A DNA stretch of 17,212 nt from CAZGSG01 sp964528095 (GTDB lineage: Bacteria; Bacteroidota; Bacteroidia; Chitinophagales; Chitinophagaceae). The notes beneath the pieces were generated by a model that saw nothing but the letters and a program-made list of their open reading frames with translations, did not search any database and had not been told where the DNA came from. Below are positions 6,782 to 12,960 of this stretch, piece by piece (positions within the stretch are counted from its first letter, which is position 1; each line of letters begins with the position of its first letter). Both the position numbers and the translations under genes were made by a program. The stretch covers positions 1 through 17,212 of the forward strand of contig CAZGSG010000113.1 in NCBI GenBank assembly GCA_964528095.1, written 5' to 3'.

Positions 6782-7346
6782 TTTGAAAGGGAGTTCACAC
6801 AGAGTATTTTAGAATAGCCGTTCTGTTCCCATTAATATAACTTAAGTTCTATAATAGAGATTGAAGAATGGTCCTTCTTGTTCCTGCATCACTAACACAG
6901 CAACAGGTTTCACGCAGAGCTAACAGAGATAATGAGCTAAGGAATAGCCTGGATATTTATACATTTATTATCGGCTGAAACAAAGAGCTAGCAGAGCGTT
7001 TTCACTGACGTGAAAACAGCACCCTGATCAACGGCTACTTTTTCACGCAGTGAAAAATCTCCTTGGCTCATCCGTTCATACAAATAAAGAATAAACAAAT
7101 AGCTCAACTCCTCCTTAGCTCATTATCTCTGTTAGCTCTGCGTGAAACCCCTTGCCCGTGTTTTAAGCTTACGGAGAGAATTATACAATTACATTTGGTG
7201 AGGTTCAGTTCTATAGTAGCTAAGGGGTAAATGAGGGAAGGAAAATTCTCCTTAACTCACAACGTCAATTATATAACGAATGAACAAATAAAATAATTTT
7301 TCCTTCACTCATTTACCCCTTAGCTCTGTGTGAACCCCCTCTCAAA
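6782..7346. repeat. Inverted repeat C, outer element with split left arm
   Basis: Two separate pairings converge on one continuous right arm (7295-7346). Left segment 6782-6804 pairs with 7324-7346 over 23 nt with two mismatches. Left segment 7218-7247 pairs with 7295-7325 with one mismatch and one bulged base. The right arm is unbroken, whereas the left arm is interrupted by about 410 nt holding inverted repeat B. The arm words GTTCACACAGAG, CTAAGGGG and AAATGAG resemble those of B. A 13-nt near-perfect direct repeat AGTTCTATA(A/G)TAG lies at 6845-6857 and 7207-7219, on either side of B. Confidence 0.7.
6906..7149. repeat. Inverted repeat B, perfect 38-bp arms
   Basis: Positions 6906-6943 and 7112-7149 are exact reverse complements over 38 bp, with a 168-nt spacer. 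The arm begins GGTTTCACGCAGAGCTAA and ends AATGAGCTAAGGA. The spacer contains two further perfect hairpins, GTTTTCAC-TGAC-GTGAAAAC (6998-7017) and TTTTTCAC-GCA-GTGAAAAA (7039-7057), and a degenerate copy of the right-arm start (CTCCTTGGCTCAT, 7059-7071). No open frame spans it and no transposase is present. Confidence 0.85.
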
Positions 7347-7436
7347 CTCTTTTTAGCTTACAAAAATAAAGCACTCAGCAACGGCTTTCCCATTATTACA
7401 CCTCCCATCTCGGAAAAGGGCAATACCTTCGAACGC

Positions 7437-8186
7437 ATGTACGAGCAAAAAATAAAAGAAGAACTGCATGCCTGGCAAAAACAAATGTTGAAGAAACCTT
7501 CCTTCTTCAACAAACTTTCTAAAAAGACCCAGGACAAGATCAATTCATGGATACCAGAGAAGATCCATAACGGGATCACCGTTGCCATCAAACAAATGAT
7601 CCGCGGTGTACTCTTCGGCGCAAAATACACTAGTTCGGCTCCGCTAAAGGATATTGATATGCAGGCCAGGGAATTGGTGGTTGCAGAAAAAATAAAAAAC
7701 TATCGCACCACCGCGGCTGTAGAAGGCGGTATAACAGGTGCCGGCGGTATCCTGCTGGGGCTTGCCGATTTCCCCATACTTATTGCGATAAAAATCAAAC
7801 TCCTTTTTGAGATCGCCGCCACCTATGGGTTTGATGTAAATAATTATAAGGAGCGGGTTTACTTGCTGCATATTTTTGAGCTGGCTTTTTCCAGTCATTC
7901 ACATCGCAGAACGGTATATTTAAAAATGACGGATTGGGCAGCAAAAAGCAAAAGTCTGCCGGATGATATACACCAGTTCGACTGGAGAAATTTTCAGCAG
8001 GAATACCGCGATTATATCGACCTGGCAAAAATGGCGCAACTGATCCCGGTTATAGGGGCGCCGGTGGGCATACTGGTCAATTACCGGCTGATCAAAAAAC
8101 TCGGAACTACTGCAATAAATGCATACAGGATGAGATTGCTTGAGGGGAAGGATGCCGGATTCCAGGTATTGGATGTCGGATATTAG
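7437..8186 (+). CDS. EcsC family protein
   Basis: 249 residues matching the EcsC family (PF12787-type). An N-terminal helical region contains a KINSWIPEKIHNGITVAI segment (34-51). A glycine-rich core GGITGAGGILLGLADFP (97-113) precedes the amphipathic helix. The C-terminal helix reads IPVIGAPVGILVNYRLIKKLG (203-223). EcsC was named from a Bacillus locus affecting secretion and competence, but its molecular function is unresolved. Only one in-frame ATG is available upstream of the conserved part. The last 11 residues (DAGFQVLDVGY) and the TAG stop are encoded by the first units of a 7-nt repeat array, so the natural C-terminus has been replaced or extended by repeat DNA. Confidence 0.85.
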   Translation: MYEQKIKEELHAWQKQMLKKPSFFNKLSKKTQDKINSWIPEKIHNGITVAIKQMIRGVLFGAKYTSSAPLKDIDMQARELVVAEKIKNYRTTAAVEGGITGAGGILLGLADFPILIAIKIKLLFEIAATYGFDVNNYKERVYLLHIFELAFSSHSHRRTVYLKMTDWAAKSKSLPDDIHQFDWRNFQQEYRDYIDLAKMAQLIPVIGAPVGILVNYRLIKKLGTTAINAYRMRLLEGKDAGFQVLDVGY

Positions 8187-8329
8187 ATGCTGGATATTGG
8201 ATATTAGATATTAGATGCTGGATATTGGATGCTGGATATTAGATGTCGGATATTAGATGTCGGATATTACCGGATGCGGGATCTATTATCCAATATCTAA
8301 CATCTAATATCCGACATCTAATATTCAGC
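8150..8329. repeat. Inverted repeat E, RGATRYY heptamer array
   Basis: Fourteen consecutive in-register heptamers of the form RGATRYY fill 8171-8268. Three more diverged units lie in the same register at 8150-8170 inside the EcsC gene. Every difference among the 14 units is a transition. Units ending ATT mostly alternate with units ending GCT or GTC, giving a partial 14-nt super-period. After ACC, GGATGCG and a short loop, the same word type runs in reverse orientation: 8231-8268 pairs with 8292-8329 at 35 of 38 positions around a 23-nt loop. Transcription through this would form a long hairpin between the EcsC stop and the rpiB start. Confidence 0.88.
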
Positions 8330-8383
8330 ACCCATTTCCCCAGATTCAGTAACTTACTATTCTATTCAAATCATTATAATAGT

Positions 8384-8851
8384 ATGAAAATTGTCATCGC
8401 GTCAGATCATGCAGGGTTTAAGTACAAACAAATATTATTGAAAGAAATTGCCGGAAAGGGTTTTGAAGTAAGAGACATTGGTGCCTTTAATGAAGAGCCA
8501 AGCGATTATCCGGATCATGCGGCTAATATTGCACGTGCGATTATCGCGGGAGAGGCTGATAGAGGCATTGTTATTTGCGGCAGCGGGGTAGGAGTGTGTG
8601 TGGCAGCCAATAAATTCAAAGGGATCAGGGCAGGTGTTTGTCATGATACCTATTCTGCTCACCAGTGTGTGGAACACGATGATGCGAATGTATTGTGTAT
8701 TGGTGAACGGGTGGTAGGGATTGAACTTGCACGTGAGCTGGTCTTTGCTTTTTTGAACGCTGAATATTCGCATGAATCCAGGCATCAGCGAAGACTGGAT
8801 AAGGTCATCGCATTGGAAAATGAAAATATGAAAAACGACCAGGAGGCTTAA
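8384..8851 (+). CDS. rpiB: Ribose-5-phosphate isomerase B
   Basis: 155 residues, the usual RpiB length. It interconverts ribose-5-phosphate and ribulose-5-phosphate in the cytosolic pentose phosphate pathway; some LacAB_rpiB members act on allose or galactose phosphates. Visible motifs: IASDHAGF (5-12), the YPDHA loop (42-46), the active-site loop CGSGVGVCVAANK (65-77) with Cys65 and Ser67, and HDDANVLCIGERVVG (98-112) with His98. Asp99 replaces the Asn of the E. coli enzyme, which is common in this phylum. The frame is open farther upstream to 8243, but that part is heptamer-repeat DNA; the ATG at 8384 matches the family N-terminus exactly. The HAD gene follows after 27 nt, suggesting one transcript. 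Confidence 0.93.
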   Translation: MKIVIASDHAGFKYKQILLKEIAGKGFEVRDIGAFNEEPSDYPDHAANIARAIIAGEADRGIVICGSGVGVCVAANKFKGIRAGVCHDTYSAHQCVEHDDANVLCIGERVVGIELARELVFAFLNAEYSHESRHQRRLDKVIALENENMKNDQEA

Positions 8852-8878
8852 TGAACATTCCTAAACTATCGCTGATAC

Positions 8879-9493
8879 ATGCAGAAAAATAAAATAACGA
8901 CGCTCTTCCTTGATATTGGCGGGGTGCTTTTAACAAATGGATGGGGAAGGGGCTCCAGAAAACTGGCGGCCGAACAATTTGGACTGGACGCCGCGGAAAT
9001 GAATGACCGGCATCATCTCACTTTTGATACGTATGAAATAGGTAAACTATCGCTGGATGCTTATCTGCGCCGCATCGTTTTCTATGAAAAAAGAAACTTT
9101 ACGCCAGATGATTTTAAAGCGTTCATGTATGCCCAGTCACAGGCACTGGATGGATCGATCGAATTTTTCAAGGAGATCAAATCACGGTATCATTTAAAAG
9201 TGATTGCAGTAAATAACGAAGGAAGAGAGCTGAATGAATACCGTATCAGGCAATTCCGCTTATACGAACTGTTTGATGCGTTCGCTTCTTCCTGTTATGT
9301 AAAATTCAGAAAACCTGATACGGATATCTTTAGGCTGGCATGTGATATGGCGCAGGCCATACCGCAGCAGGCCGTGATGGTAGATGATCGAAAGATGTTT
9401 GTTGAAGTAGCAGGTACTATCGGTCTTCATTGCCTGCATTTTGATGGGCTGGAAAGCGTAAAGAACAAAATAGCGAAACTGGATTTTGGATAA
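8879..9493 (+). CDS. HAD-superfamily hydrolase, subfamily IA-like
   Basis: 204 residues. Motif I is LDIGGVLLTNGWG (11-23) with nucleophile Asp12. The usual second Asp two residues on is Gly14, as in the DLGNV-type (YihX-like) branch, which still includes sugar-phosphate phosphatases. Motif II is degenerate (VIAVNNEG, 108-115, Asn in place of Ser/Thr). Motif III is FRKPDTDIF (143-151) with Lys145, and motif IV is VMVDDR (166-171) with Asp169/Asp170. The cap lies at about 25-95. Close linkage to rpiB, 27 nt upstream, suggests a phosphosugar substrate, but that is inference. Confidence 0.85.
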   Translation: MQKNKITTLFLDIGGVLLTNGWGRGSRKLAAEQFGLDAAEMNDRHHLTFDTYEIGKLSLDAYLRRIVFYEKRNFTPDDFKAFMYAQSQALDGSIEFFKEIKSRYHLKVIAVNNEGRELNEYRIRQFRLYELFDAFASSCYVKFRKPDTDIFRLACDMAQAIPQQAVMVDDRKMFVEVAGTIGLHCLHFDGLESVKNKIAKLDFG

Positions 9494-9498
9494 TCCAC

Positions 9499-9535
9499 TT
9501 ATCCCGCCGGGTTTATGTATTATTTATCGGGATAA
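9499..9535. promoter_or_regulatory. 8-bp inverted repeat upstream of the AraC-type gene
   Basis: TTATCCCG (9499-9506) and CGGGATAA (9528-9535) are perfect reverse complements 21 nt apart, ending 6 nt before the -33 TTG of the regulator promoter. It could be an operator. It is not a terminator, since no T-run follows on either strand. Confidence 0.3.
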
Positions 9536-9541
9536 AAATAA

Positions 9542-9572
9542 TTGCATAGTTTATTCAGCCATTCGATCTTTG
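9542..9572 (+). promoter_or_regulatory. Promoter of the AraC-type regulator gene
   Basis: TTG at 9542-9544, a 20-nt spacer, then GATCTTTG at 9565-9572, which matches TAnnTTTG at all fixed positions but the first. The predicted start lies about 10 nt before the ATG at 9589. Confidence 0.5.
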
Positions 9573-9588
9573 CAAATCAATCAAGTGC

Positions 9589-10404
9589 ATGGAGTACCTC
9601 GAAGAGCAATTACTTTACCGGCAACTATTGCCAAAAGAAGGACTAAAAAAACATGTCCGTTTCTTTTGGTATATGGAAGGCCCGGTACCAAAAACATTTG
9701 ATATCGTGGCAGATGGGTACCCTGGAATTGTTTTTCACCAGGCTGAGGACGCAATGACACTTGAGCAGAACTCCTCAACCAGGATACTTCCACCGGTTTT
9801 TTTATATGGCCAAACGATCCAGCCTATCCGGTTAAAAACATCAGGACGCTTTAGCATGATCGGCGTTAATTTTTTCCCCCATGTTACCAAATCTATCTTG
9901 GGATTTAATGCCAGCCAGCTTACGGATACCTGTGTTGATCTCGATCTGTTTCCTGTTTCATCTCAAAATAGTTTAACAGACCGCTTATTGCATTCTTCAT
10001 TGATGGAAGAGCGTATCACGGTGCTATCTAATTACATCGTTGATCTGCTACAACGCAATAACGGCGACTCGGAAAATTCCATGCAGTTTGCCATCGATCA
10101 ATTGATCCGGTCAAGGGGTGGGATATCTTTGAAAGAACTACATCGTGTACTACAGGTGTCTGAAAGAACGTTCGAACGTAAATTTGATCAGTATGTTGGT
10201 GTTTCTCCAAGATTATTTTCAAGGATCTGCAGGTTCCAGTCTGCGCTGCAACAGTTAAAGAAAGGAAATTACCAGAAATTATCCGATATCGCTTTTGATA
10301 ACGGGTATGCTGACCAGTCACATTTTATCCGCTCCTTCAAAGAATTCACCGGTTATTCTCCCATGGAATTTCAGCAGCAGGAGTATGAATCAGCTCCACA
10401 CTGA
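9589..10404 (+). CDS. AraC family transcriptional regulator with DUF6597-like sensor domain
   Basis: 271 residues. The N-terminal half (about 10-125) has the FFWYMEG (25-31) and ADGYPGIVFH (41-50) signatures of the DUF6597-type domain found ahead of AraC HTH domains in Bacteroidota. The C-terminal AraC/XylS domain contains a first helix-turn-helix, ISLKELHRVLQVSERTFERK (179-198), and a second, LSDIAFDNGYADQSHFIRSF (231-250), followed by the GYSPMEF signature (255-261). It is a cytosolic DNA-binding regulator with unknown ligand. The next gene encodes an NAD(P)-binding protein, a plausible target. The inverted repeat at 9499-9535 could serve autoregulation, which is inference. Confidence 0.9.
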   Translation: MEYLEEQLLYRQLLPKEGLKKHVRFFWYMEGPVPKTFDIVADGYPGIVFHQAEDAMTLEQNSSTRILPPVFLYGQTIQPIRLKTSGRFSMIGVNFFPHVTKSILGFNASQLTDTCVDLDLFPVSSQNSLTDRLLHSSLMEERITVLSNYIVDLLQRNNGDSENSMQFAIDQLIRSRGGISLKELHRVLQVSERTFERKFDQYVGVSPRLFSRICRFQSALQQLKKGNYQKLSDIAFDNGYADQSHFIRSFKEFTGYSPMEFQQQEYESAPH

Positions 10405-10452
10405 TTAGCCAGTCCTGTCGGTTTCGTTCTATTTTCTTTTTTGTGCTGAGGG

Positions 10453-10460
10453 TAAGTTTG
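10453..10460 (+). promoter_or_regulatory. -7 element of the NAD(P)-binding protein gene
   Basis: TAAGTTTG is a full match to TAnnTTTG, 15 nt before the ATG at 10476. No clear TTG lies at the expected -33 distance. Its position inside the upstream GTG-initiated extension argues for the ATG start. Confidence 0.4.
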
Positions 10461-10475
10461 TGTCAAATAATAATT

Positions 10476-11105
10476 ATGCAAATGATCATTTTTGGCGCAA
10501 CAGGTAGCGTTGGTATGCTTGTGGTACAACAGGCTCTTTCGATGGGTTATAAAGTCACGGCTTTTATTCGTAGCCCGGAAAAATTAAAACAACTCGGTAA
10601 CCAGGAGAATCTACGGCTTGTACAGGGAGATGTGCTTGACAGCGCAGCAGTAGAAAAAGCAATAATCGGGCATGATTCGGTTATTTGCACACTTGGTGCG
10701 GGAAGAAAAGGACAACTTCGTAGTGCCGGTACACTCAATATTATCAGGGCCATGGAAAAACATGGTATAAAGCGATTGATCTGCCAGTCGACCCTGGGAG
10801 CAGGTGATAGCCGGCCTACTTTAAATTTTTTCTGGAAATATATCATGTTCGGCTGGTTCCTGAAAGAAGCGTACAGGGATCATGAGGGGCAGGAAACACA
10901 TGTTTTGCAAAGTCAGTTGGATTGGACCATCGTTCGCCCGGCGGCATTTACGAATGGAAAACAGACCATGGAATACAGGCATGGATTTTCAGCAGACAGC
11001 AAGGGCTTACAGTTGAAAATTTCCCGTGCCGATCTTGCGTCTTTTCTGCTGGATCAATTGAATACGAATGAATACCTGAAGAAGACGCCCGGCATATCCT
11101 ATTAA
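10476..11105 (+). CDS. NAD(P)-binding reductase-like protein (NmrA / BLVRB-like atypical SDR)
   Basis: 209 residues from the ATG at 10476. The frame is open to a GTG at 10443, but those 11 codons lie over a promoter-like element and the fold begins directly at MQMIIFGATGSVG. GATGSVG (7-13) is the glycine-rich NAD(P)-binding loop. IRSPEKL (31-37) gives the Arg typical of NADPH preference, GDVLD (51-55) follows strand 3, and DWTIVRPAAFTNG (149-161) matches the atypical SDR substrate-pocket region. This group covers flavin/biliverdin reductase B-like enzymes, NmrA-like redox sensors and epimerase relatives. The catalytic YxxxK is not evident, so a sensor or flavin-reductase-type role is more likely than a classical SDR. 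It is cytosolic. Confidence 0.85.
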   Translation: MQMIIFGATGSVGMLVVQQALSMGYKVTAFIRSPEKLKQLGNQENLRLVQGDVLDSAAVEKAIIGHDSVICTLGAGRKGQLRSAGTLNIIRAMEKHGIKRLICQSTLGAGDSRPTLNFFWKYIMFGWFLKEAYRDHEGQETHVLQSQLDWTIVRPAAFTNGKQTMEYRHGFSADSKGLQLKISRADLASFLLDQLNTNEYLKKTPGISY

Positions 11106-11118
11106 TGATGAATATAAT

Positions 11119-11130
11119 TGCACATGTGCA
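11119..11130. promoter_or_regulatory. 12-bp perfect palindrome
   Basis: TGCACATGTGCA is fully self-complementary, lies between the NAD(P)-binding and DUF1772 genes, and has a half-site-like TGCACAT again at 11191-11197. It could be an operator; chance cannot be excluded. Confidence 0.25.
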
Positions 11131-11231
11131 GGTGTTTTGCAGTTGAAAAATCGTTGTATTGATTGAATAGTTTTAAAACGATTGCGATCCTGCACATTTC
11201 TTTAATAAGTAACTTTAATAAACTTCTTACC

Positions 11232-11750
11232 ATGTTTTCTATTCAATACATTGTTTTATTTATTACAGCACTATTGACTGCACTGATAGCCGGACTTTTT
11301 TATTCCTATGCCTGTTCGGTTACTGTAGGCCTGGGACGATTGGGTGATAGGGAATACCTGTTAGCTATGCAGTCTATCAATAAAGCAATTTTAAACCCTG
11401 TTTTTTTTATAAGTTTCATGGGAACATTGCTCCTGTTGCCTGTTTGTACTTATCTTTTTTATAACGGTCCGGTACCAGCACGATTCACCTGGTTACTGAT
11501 AGCCGCTATTATTTACGTAGTCGGTGTAGCGGGAGTGACTTTTGTGGGAAATATTCCACTTAACAATACCCTGGAGAATTTTTCCATTCAGTCCGCAACA
11601 GTTTCAGAGATCGCCGTACAACGGGCAAATTTTGAACAGCCCTGGAACAGGTTGAATCTCGTCAGAACCATTGCTGCCTTGCTTTCGCTGGTATTTGTGT
11701 TGATGGCTTGTTTGTCTACAGGCTCAAAGCTCAGAGATCTATCTAGTTGA
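11232..11750 (+). CDS. DUF1772 family membrane protein
   Basis: 172 residues from the ATG at 11232. A TTG-initiated extension to 11163 is possible but adds residues unlike the family. Four hydrophobic helices are seen, at about 6-30, 55-76, 85-106 and 145-162. The DUF1772 pattern is present: GLFYSYACSVTVGLGRL (21-37), AMQSINKAILNPVF (45-58), VGNIPLNN (105-112) and a conserved PWNRLNLVRT (137-146). The domain is related to anthrone-oxygenase-like proteins, but bacterial members have no settled function. It follows the NAD(P)-binding gene by 126 nt and could be coregulated with it, which is inference. Confidence 0.82.
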   Translation: MFSIQYIVLFITALLTALIAGLFYSYACSVTVGLGRLGDREYLLAMQSINKAILNPVFFISFMGTLLLLPVCTYLFYNGPVPARFTWLLIAAIIYVVGVAGVTFVGNIPLNNTLENFSIQSATVSEIAVQRANFEQPWNRLNLVRTIAALLSLVFVLMACLSTGSKLRDLSS

Positions 11751-11925
11751 TTTTTTTACTACAAACAGGTAGCCCGGCATGAAGCATGTTATCCGACGAT
11801 TTTGAAAACATAAGATATAGGGGAGAAGGAAGGCCGTATAATCAGTATCAATAGTTATGCTCACTGACCGGTATAGCGTTTATTTTCAGTTTTCGGAGGT
11901 ATTTTGCAGTCAATAATAATCAGCT

Positions 11926-12315
11926 ATGCAAATTTTTAAAGGAGTTCATCATATTGCCATCATTTGTGCTGACTATGAACGGTCAAAAGCATTTTATACA
12001 GGGATCCTGGGCTTTGAAATAATACGGGAAGTATATCGTGCAGAAAGGAACTCCTATAAACTCGATTTATCGCTAAATGGGGATTACCTGGTAGAACTGT
12101 TTTCCTTTCCTGCCCCAACGCCAAGACCAACACATCCGGAAGCTGCCGGACTCAGGCACCTGGCATTTAAAGTAACGGATATTGAAATGGCGATCCAGCA
12201 ACTACATGCGTCGGGTATCAGTACCGAACCCATTCGTATCGATGAGCATACCTCCAAACGATTTACTTTTTTTAGGGATCCGGATGAGTTGCCGATTGAG
12301 CTTTGCGAGGAGTGA
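11926..12315 (+). CDS. YaeR-like VOC (glyoxalase/dioxygenase superfamily) protein
   Basis: 129 residues, a single VOC unit made of two beta-alpha-beta-beta-beta modules. The sequence follows the E. coli YaeR type closely by memory: VHHIAIICADYERSKAFY (7-24), a DLSLNGDYLVELFSFP core (47-62), GLRHLAFKVTDI (75-86), and KRFTFFRDPDELPIEL (111-126). Likely metal ligands are His8 or His9, Glu57, His78 and Glu125, matching the His/Glu/His/Glu pattern of metal-dependent glyoxalases. The substrate is unknown; YaeR has no firm biochemical role. It has its own 175-nt upstream gap, so it is probably monocistronic. The inverted repeat F begins 7 nt after the stop. Confidence 0.9.
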   Translation: MQIFKGVHHIAIICADYERSKAFYTGILGFEIIREVYRAERNSYKLDLSLNGDYLVELFSFPAPTPRPTHPEAAGLRHLAFKVTDIEMAIQQLHASGISTEPIRIDEHTSKRFTFFRDPDELPIELCEE

Positions 12316-12321
12316 AGGGTT

Positions 12322-12390
12322 AATTCAAAAATCGAAATTAAAAAATGGCGAACTAAAGAACAGTGTTTTTTACATTTTGAATTTTGCATT
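12322..12390. repeat. Inverted repeat F, NNCAAAA-type heptamers
   Basis: Left arm 12322-12345 pairs with 12366-12390 at about 20 of 24 positions plus one bulge, with a 20-nt loop. Both arms can be cut into 7-nt words: TTCAAAA, ATCGAAA, TTAAAAA, ATGGCGA, ACTAAAG on the plus strand, and GCAAAAT, TCAAAAT, GTAAAAA on the minus strand. AT-rich sequence makes chance pairing easier here than in the other repeats. Confidence 0.5.
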
Positions 12391-12430
12391 CGGGATAGAA
12401 CGAGTAACTTGGGTTAATTAGATTTTCAAT

Positions 12431-12436
12431 AAGGTG
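12431..12436 (+). promoter_or_regulatory. Shine-Dalgarno-like site
   Basis: AAGGTG lies 5 nt before the ATG at 12442. A recognisable Shine-Dalgarno sequence is unusual among the genes of this window and supports this start. Confidence 0.35.
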
Positions 12437-12441
12437 AAATT

Positions 12442-12960
12442 ATGAAAGGATATTTATTTTTTATGTTTGTGTTCGCTATATGTCTTGTTTCATTCAAGGG
12501 AAGGCTGGCAGGGGAATATGATGAAGTTGTCCAAAAGAGCAGGCAGCAGGTGTATAAGGGCGTAAAAACAGGGAGGCAGAGGCTGCGAGACGCGGATTCT
12601 GTTCTGGTTCCGGCAAAACTGCTGGGTAATTTTACAGATGATTATGGTATACGTTACACAGTGACGGATAGTTTATGGACGCAACACAAGGGCATCAACT
12701 ATCATATCATCAAATGGAATATAAAAGACCAGTACCTGGTTGCTAAAAATGATGCTGCCAACCCGAGTGATGCCGGTCTGTACACGCGTATCGACTATAT
12801 GTATTTTGATAATATGGCGCCTTTTCTCTGGGGTTTTTGCCTCACTGTGTATGATGCGAAGAATGATAAAGAGGCGGAGAGTGCAGCGGCTGCAGACAGG
12901 CAAAATCCAAAAAAAGGATGTAATGGGTTCCCCTTCTCAAGAATGAAAAGGATGGACTGA
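12442..12960 (+). CDS. Exported protein of unknown function
   Basis: 172 residues. Residues 1-23 are a hydrophobic signal peptide or anchor (YLFFMFVFAICLVSF). A basic segment (about 30-50) precedes a globular region. Striking stretches are DQYLVAKNDAANPSDAGLYTRIDYM (96-120, described by position rather than a named motif), WGFCLTVYDA (130-139) and a C-terminal DRQNPKKGCNGFPFSRMKR (152-170). The two Cys (133, 160) could form a disulfide in the periplasm. I recall similar unnamed proteins in Bacteroidota but no function. There is no neighbour that suggests a partner. Confidence 0.75.
   Translation: MKGYLFFMFVFAICLVSFKGRLAGEYDEVVQKSRQQVYKGVKTGRQRLRDADSVLVPAKLLGNFTDDYGIRYTVTDSLWTQHKGINYHIIKWNIKDQYLVAKNDAANPSDAGLYTRIDYMYFDNMAPFLWGFCLTVYDAKNDKEAESAAAADRQNPKKGCNGFPFSRMKRMD

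Larger units (their letters stand above)
6676..7436. other. Gene-free 760-nt region occupied by nested inverted repeats
   Basis: No protein-coding frame is convincing on either strand; the overlapping minus-strand frame at 7358-7630 is a shadow of the EcsC gene. Apart from about 100 nt next to the TPR gene and about 90 nt next to the EcsC gene, which should hold their promoters, the region consists of the two long inverted repeats listed separately. Confidence 0.7.

Noticed and set aside
6782..7346. Insertion sequence with terminal inverted repeats
   Set aside because: Too short for a transposase, no open frame between the arms, and the arms are internal to a symmetrical fold rather than element ends. 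Non-autonomous mobility is kept only as a hypothesis.
7358..7630. 90-residue minus-strand protein
   Set aside because: Antisense shadow of the well-supported EcsC gene and of its promoter region.
8150..8329. CRISPR array
   Set aside because: The period is 7 nt with no unique spacers, the arms face each other, and no cas genes are present.
8243..8383. N-terminal extension of RpiB
   Set aside because: These codons are heptamer-repeat and loop DNA; the family N-terminus begins exactly at the ATG at 8384.
9499..9535. Terminator after the HAD gene
   Set aside because: An 8-bp stem with a 21-nt loop and no downstream T-run on either strand; it fits an operator better.
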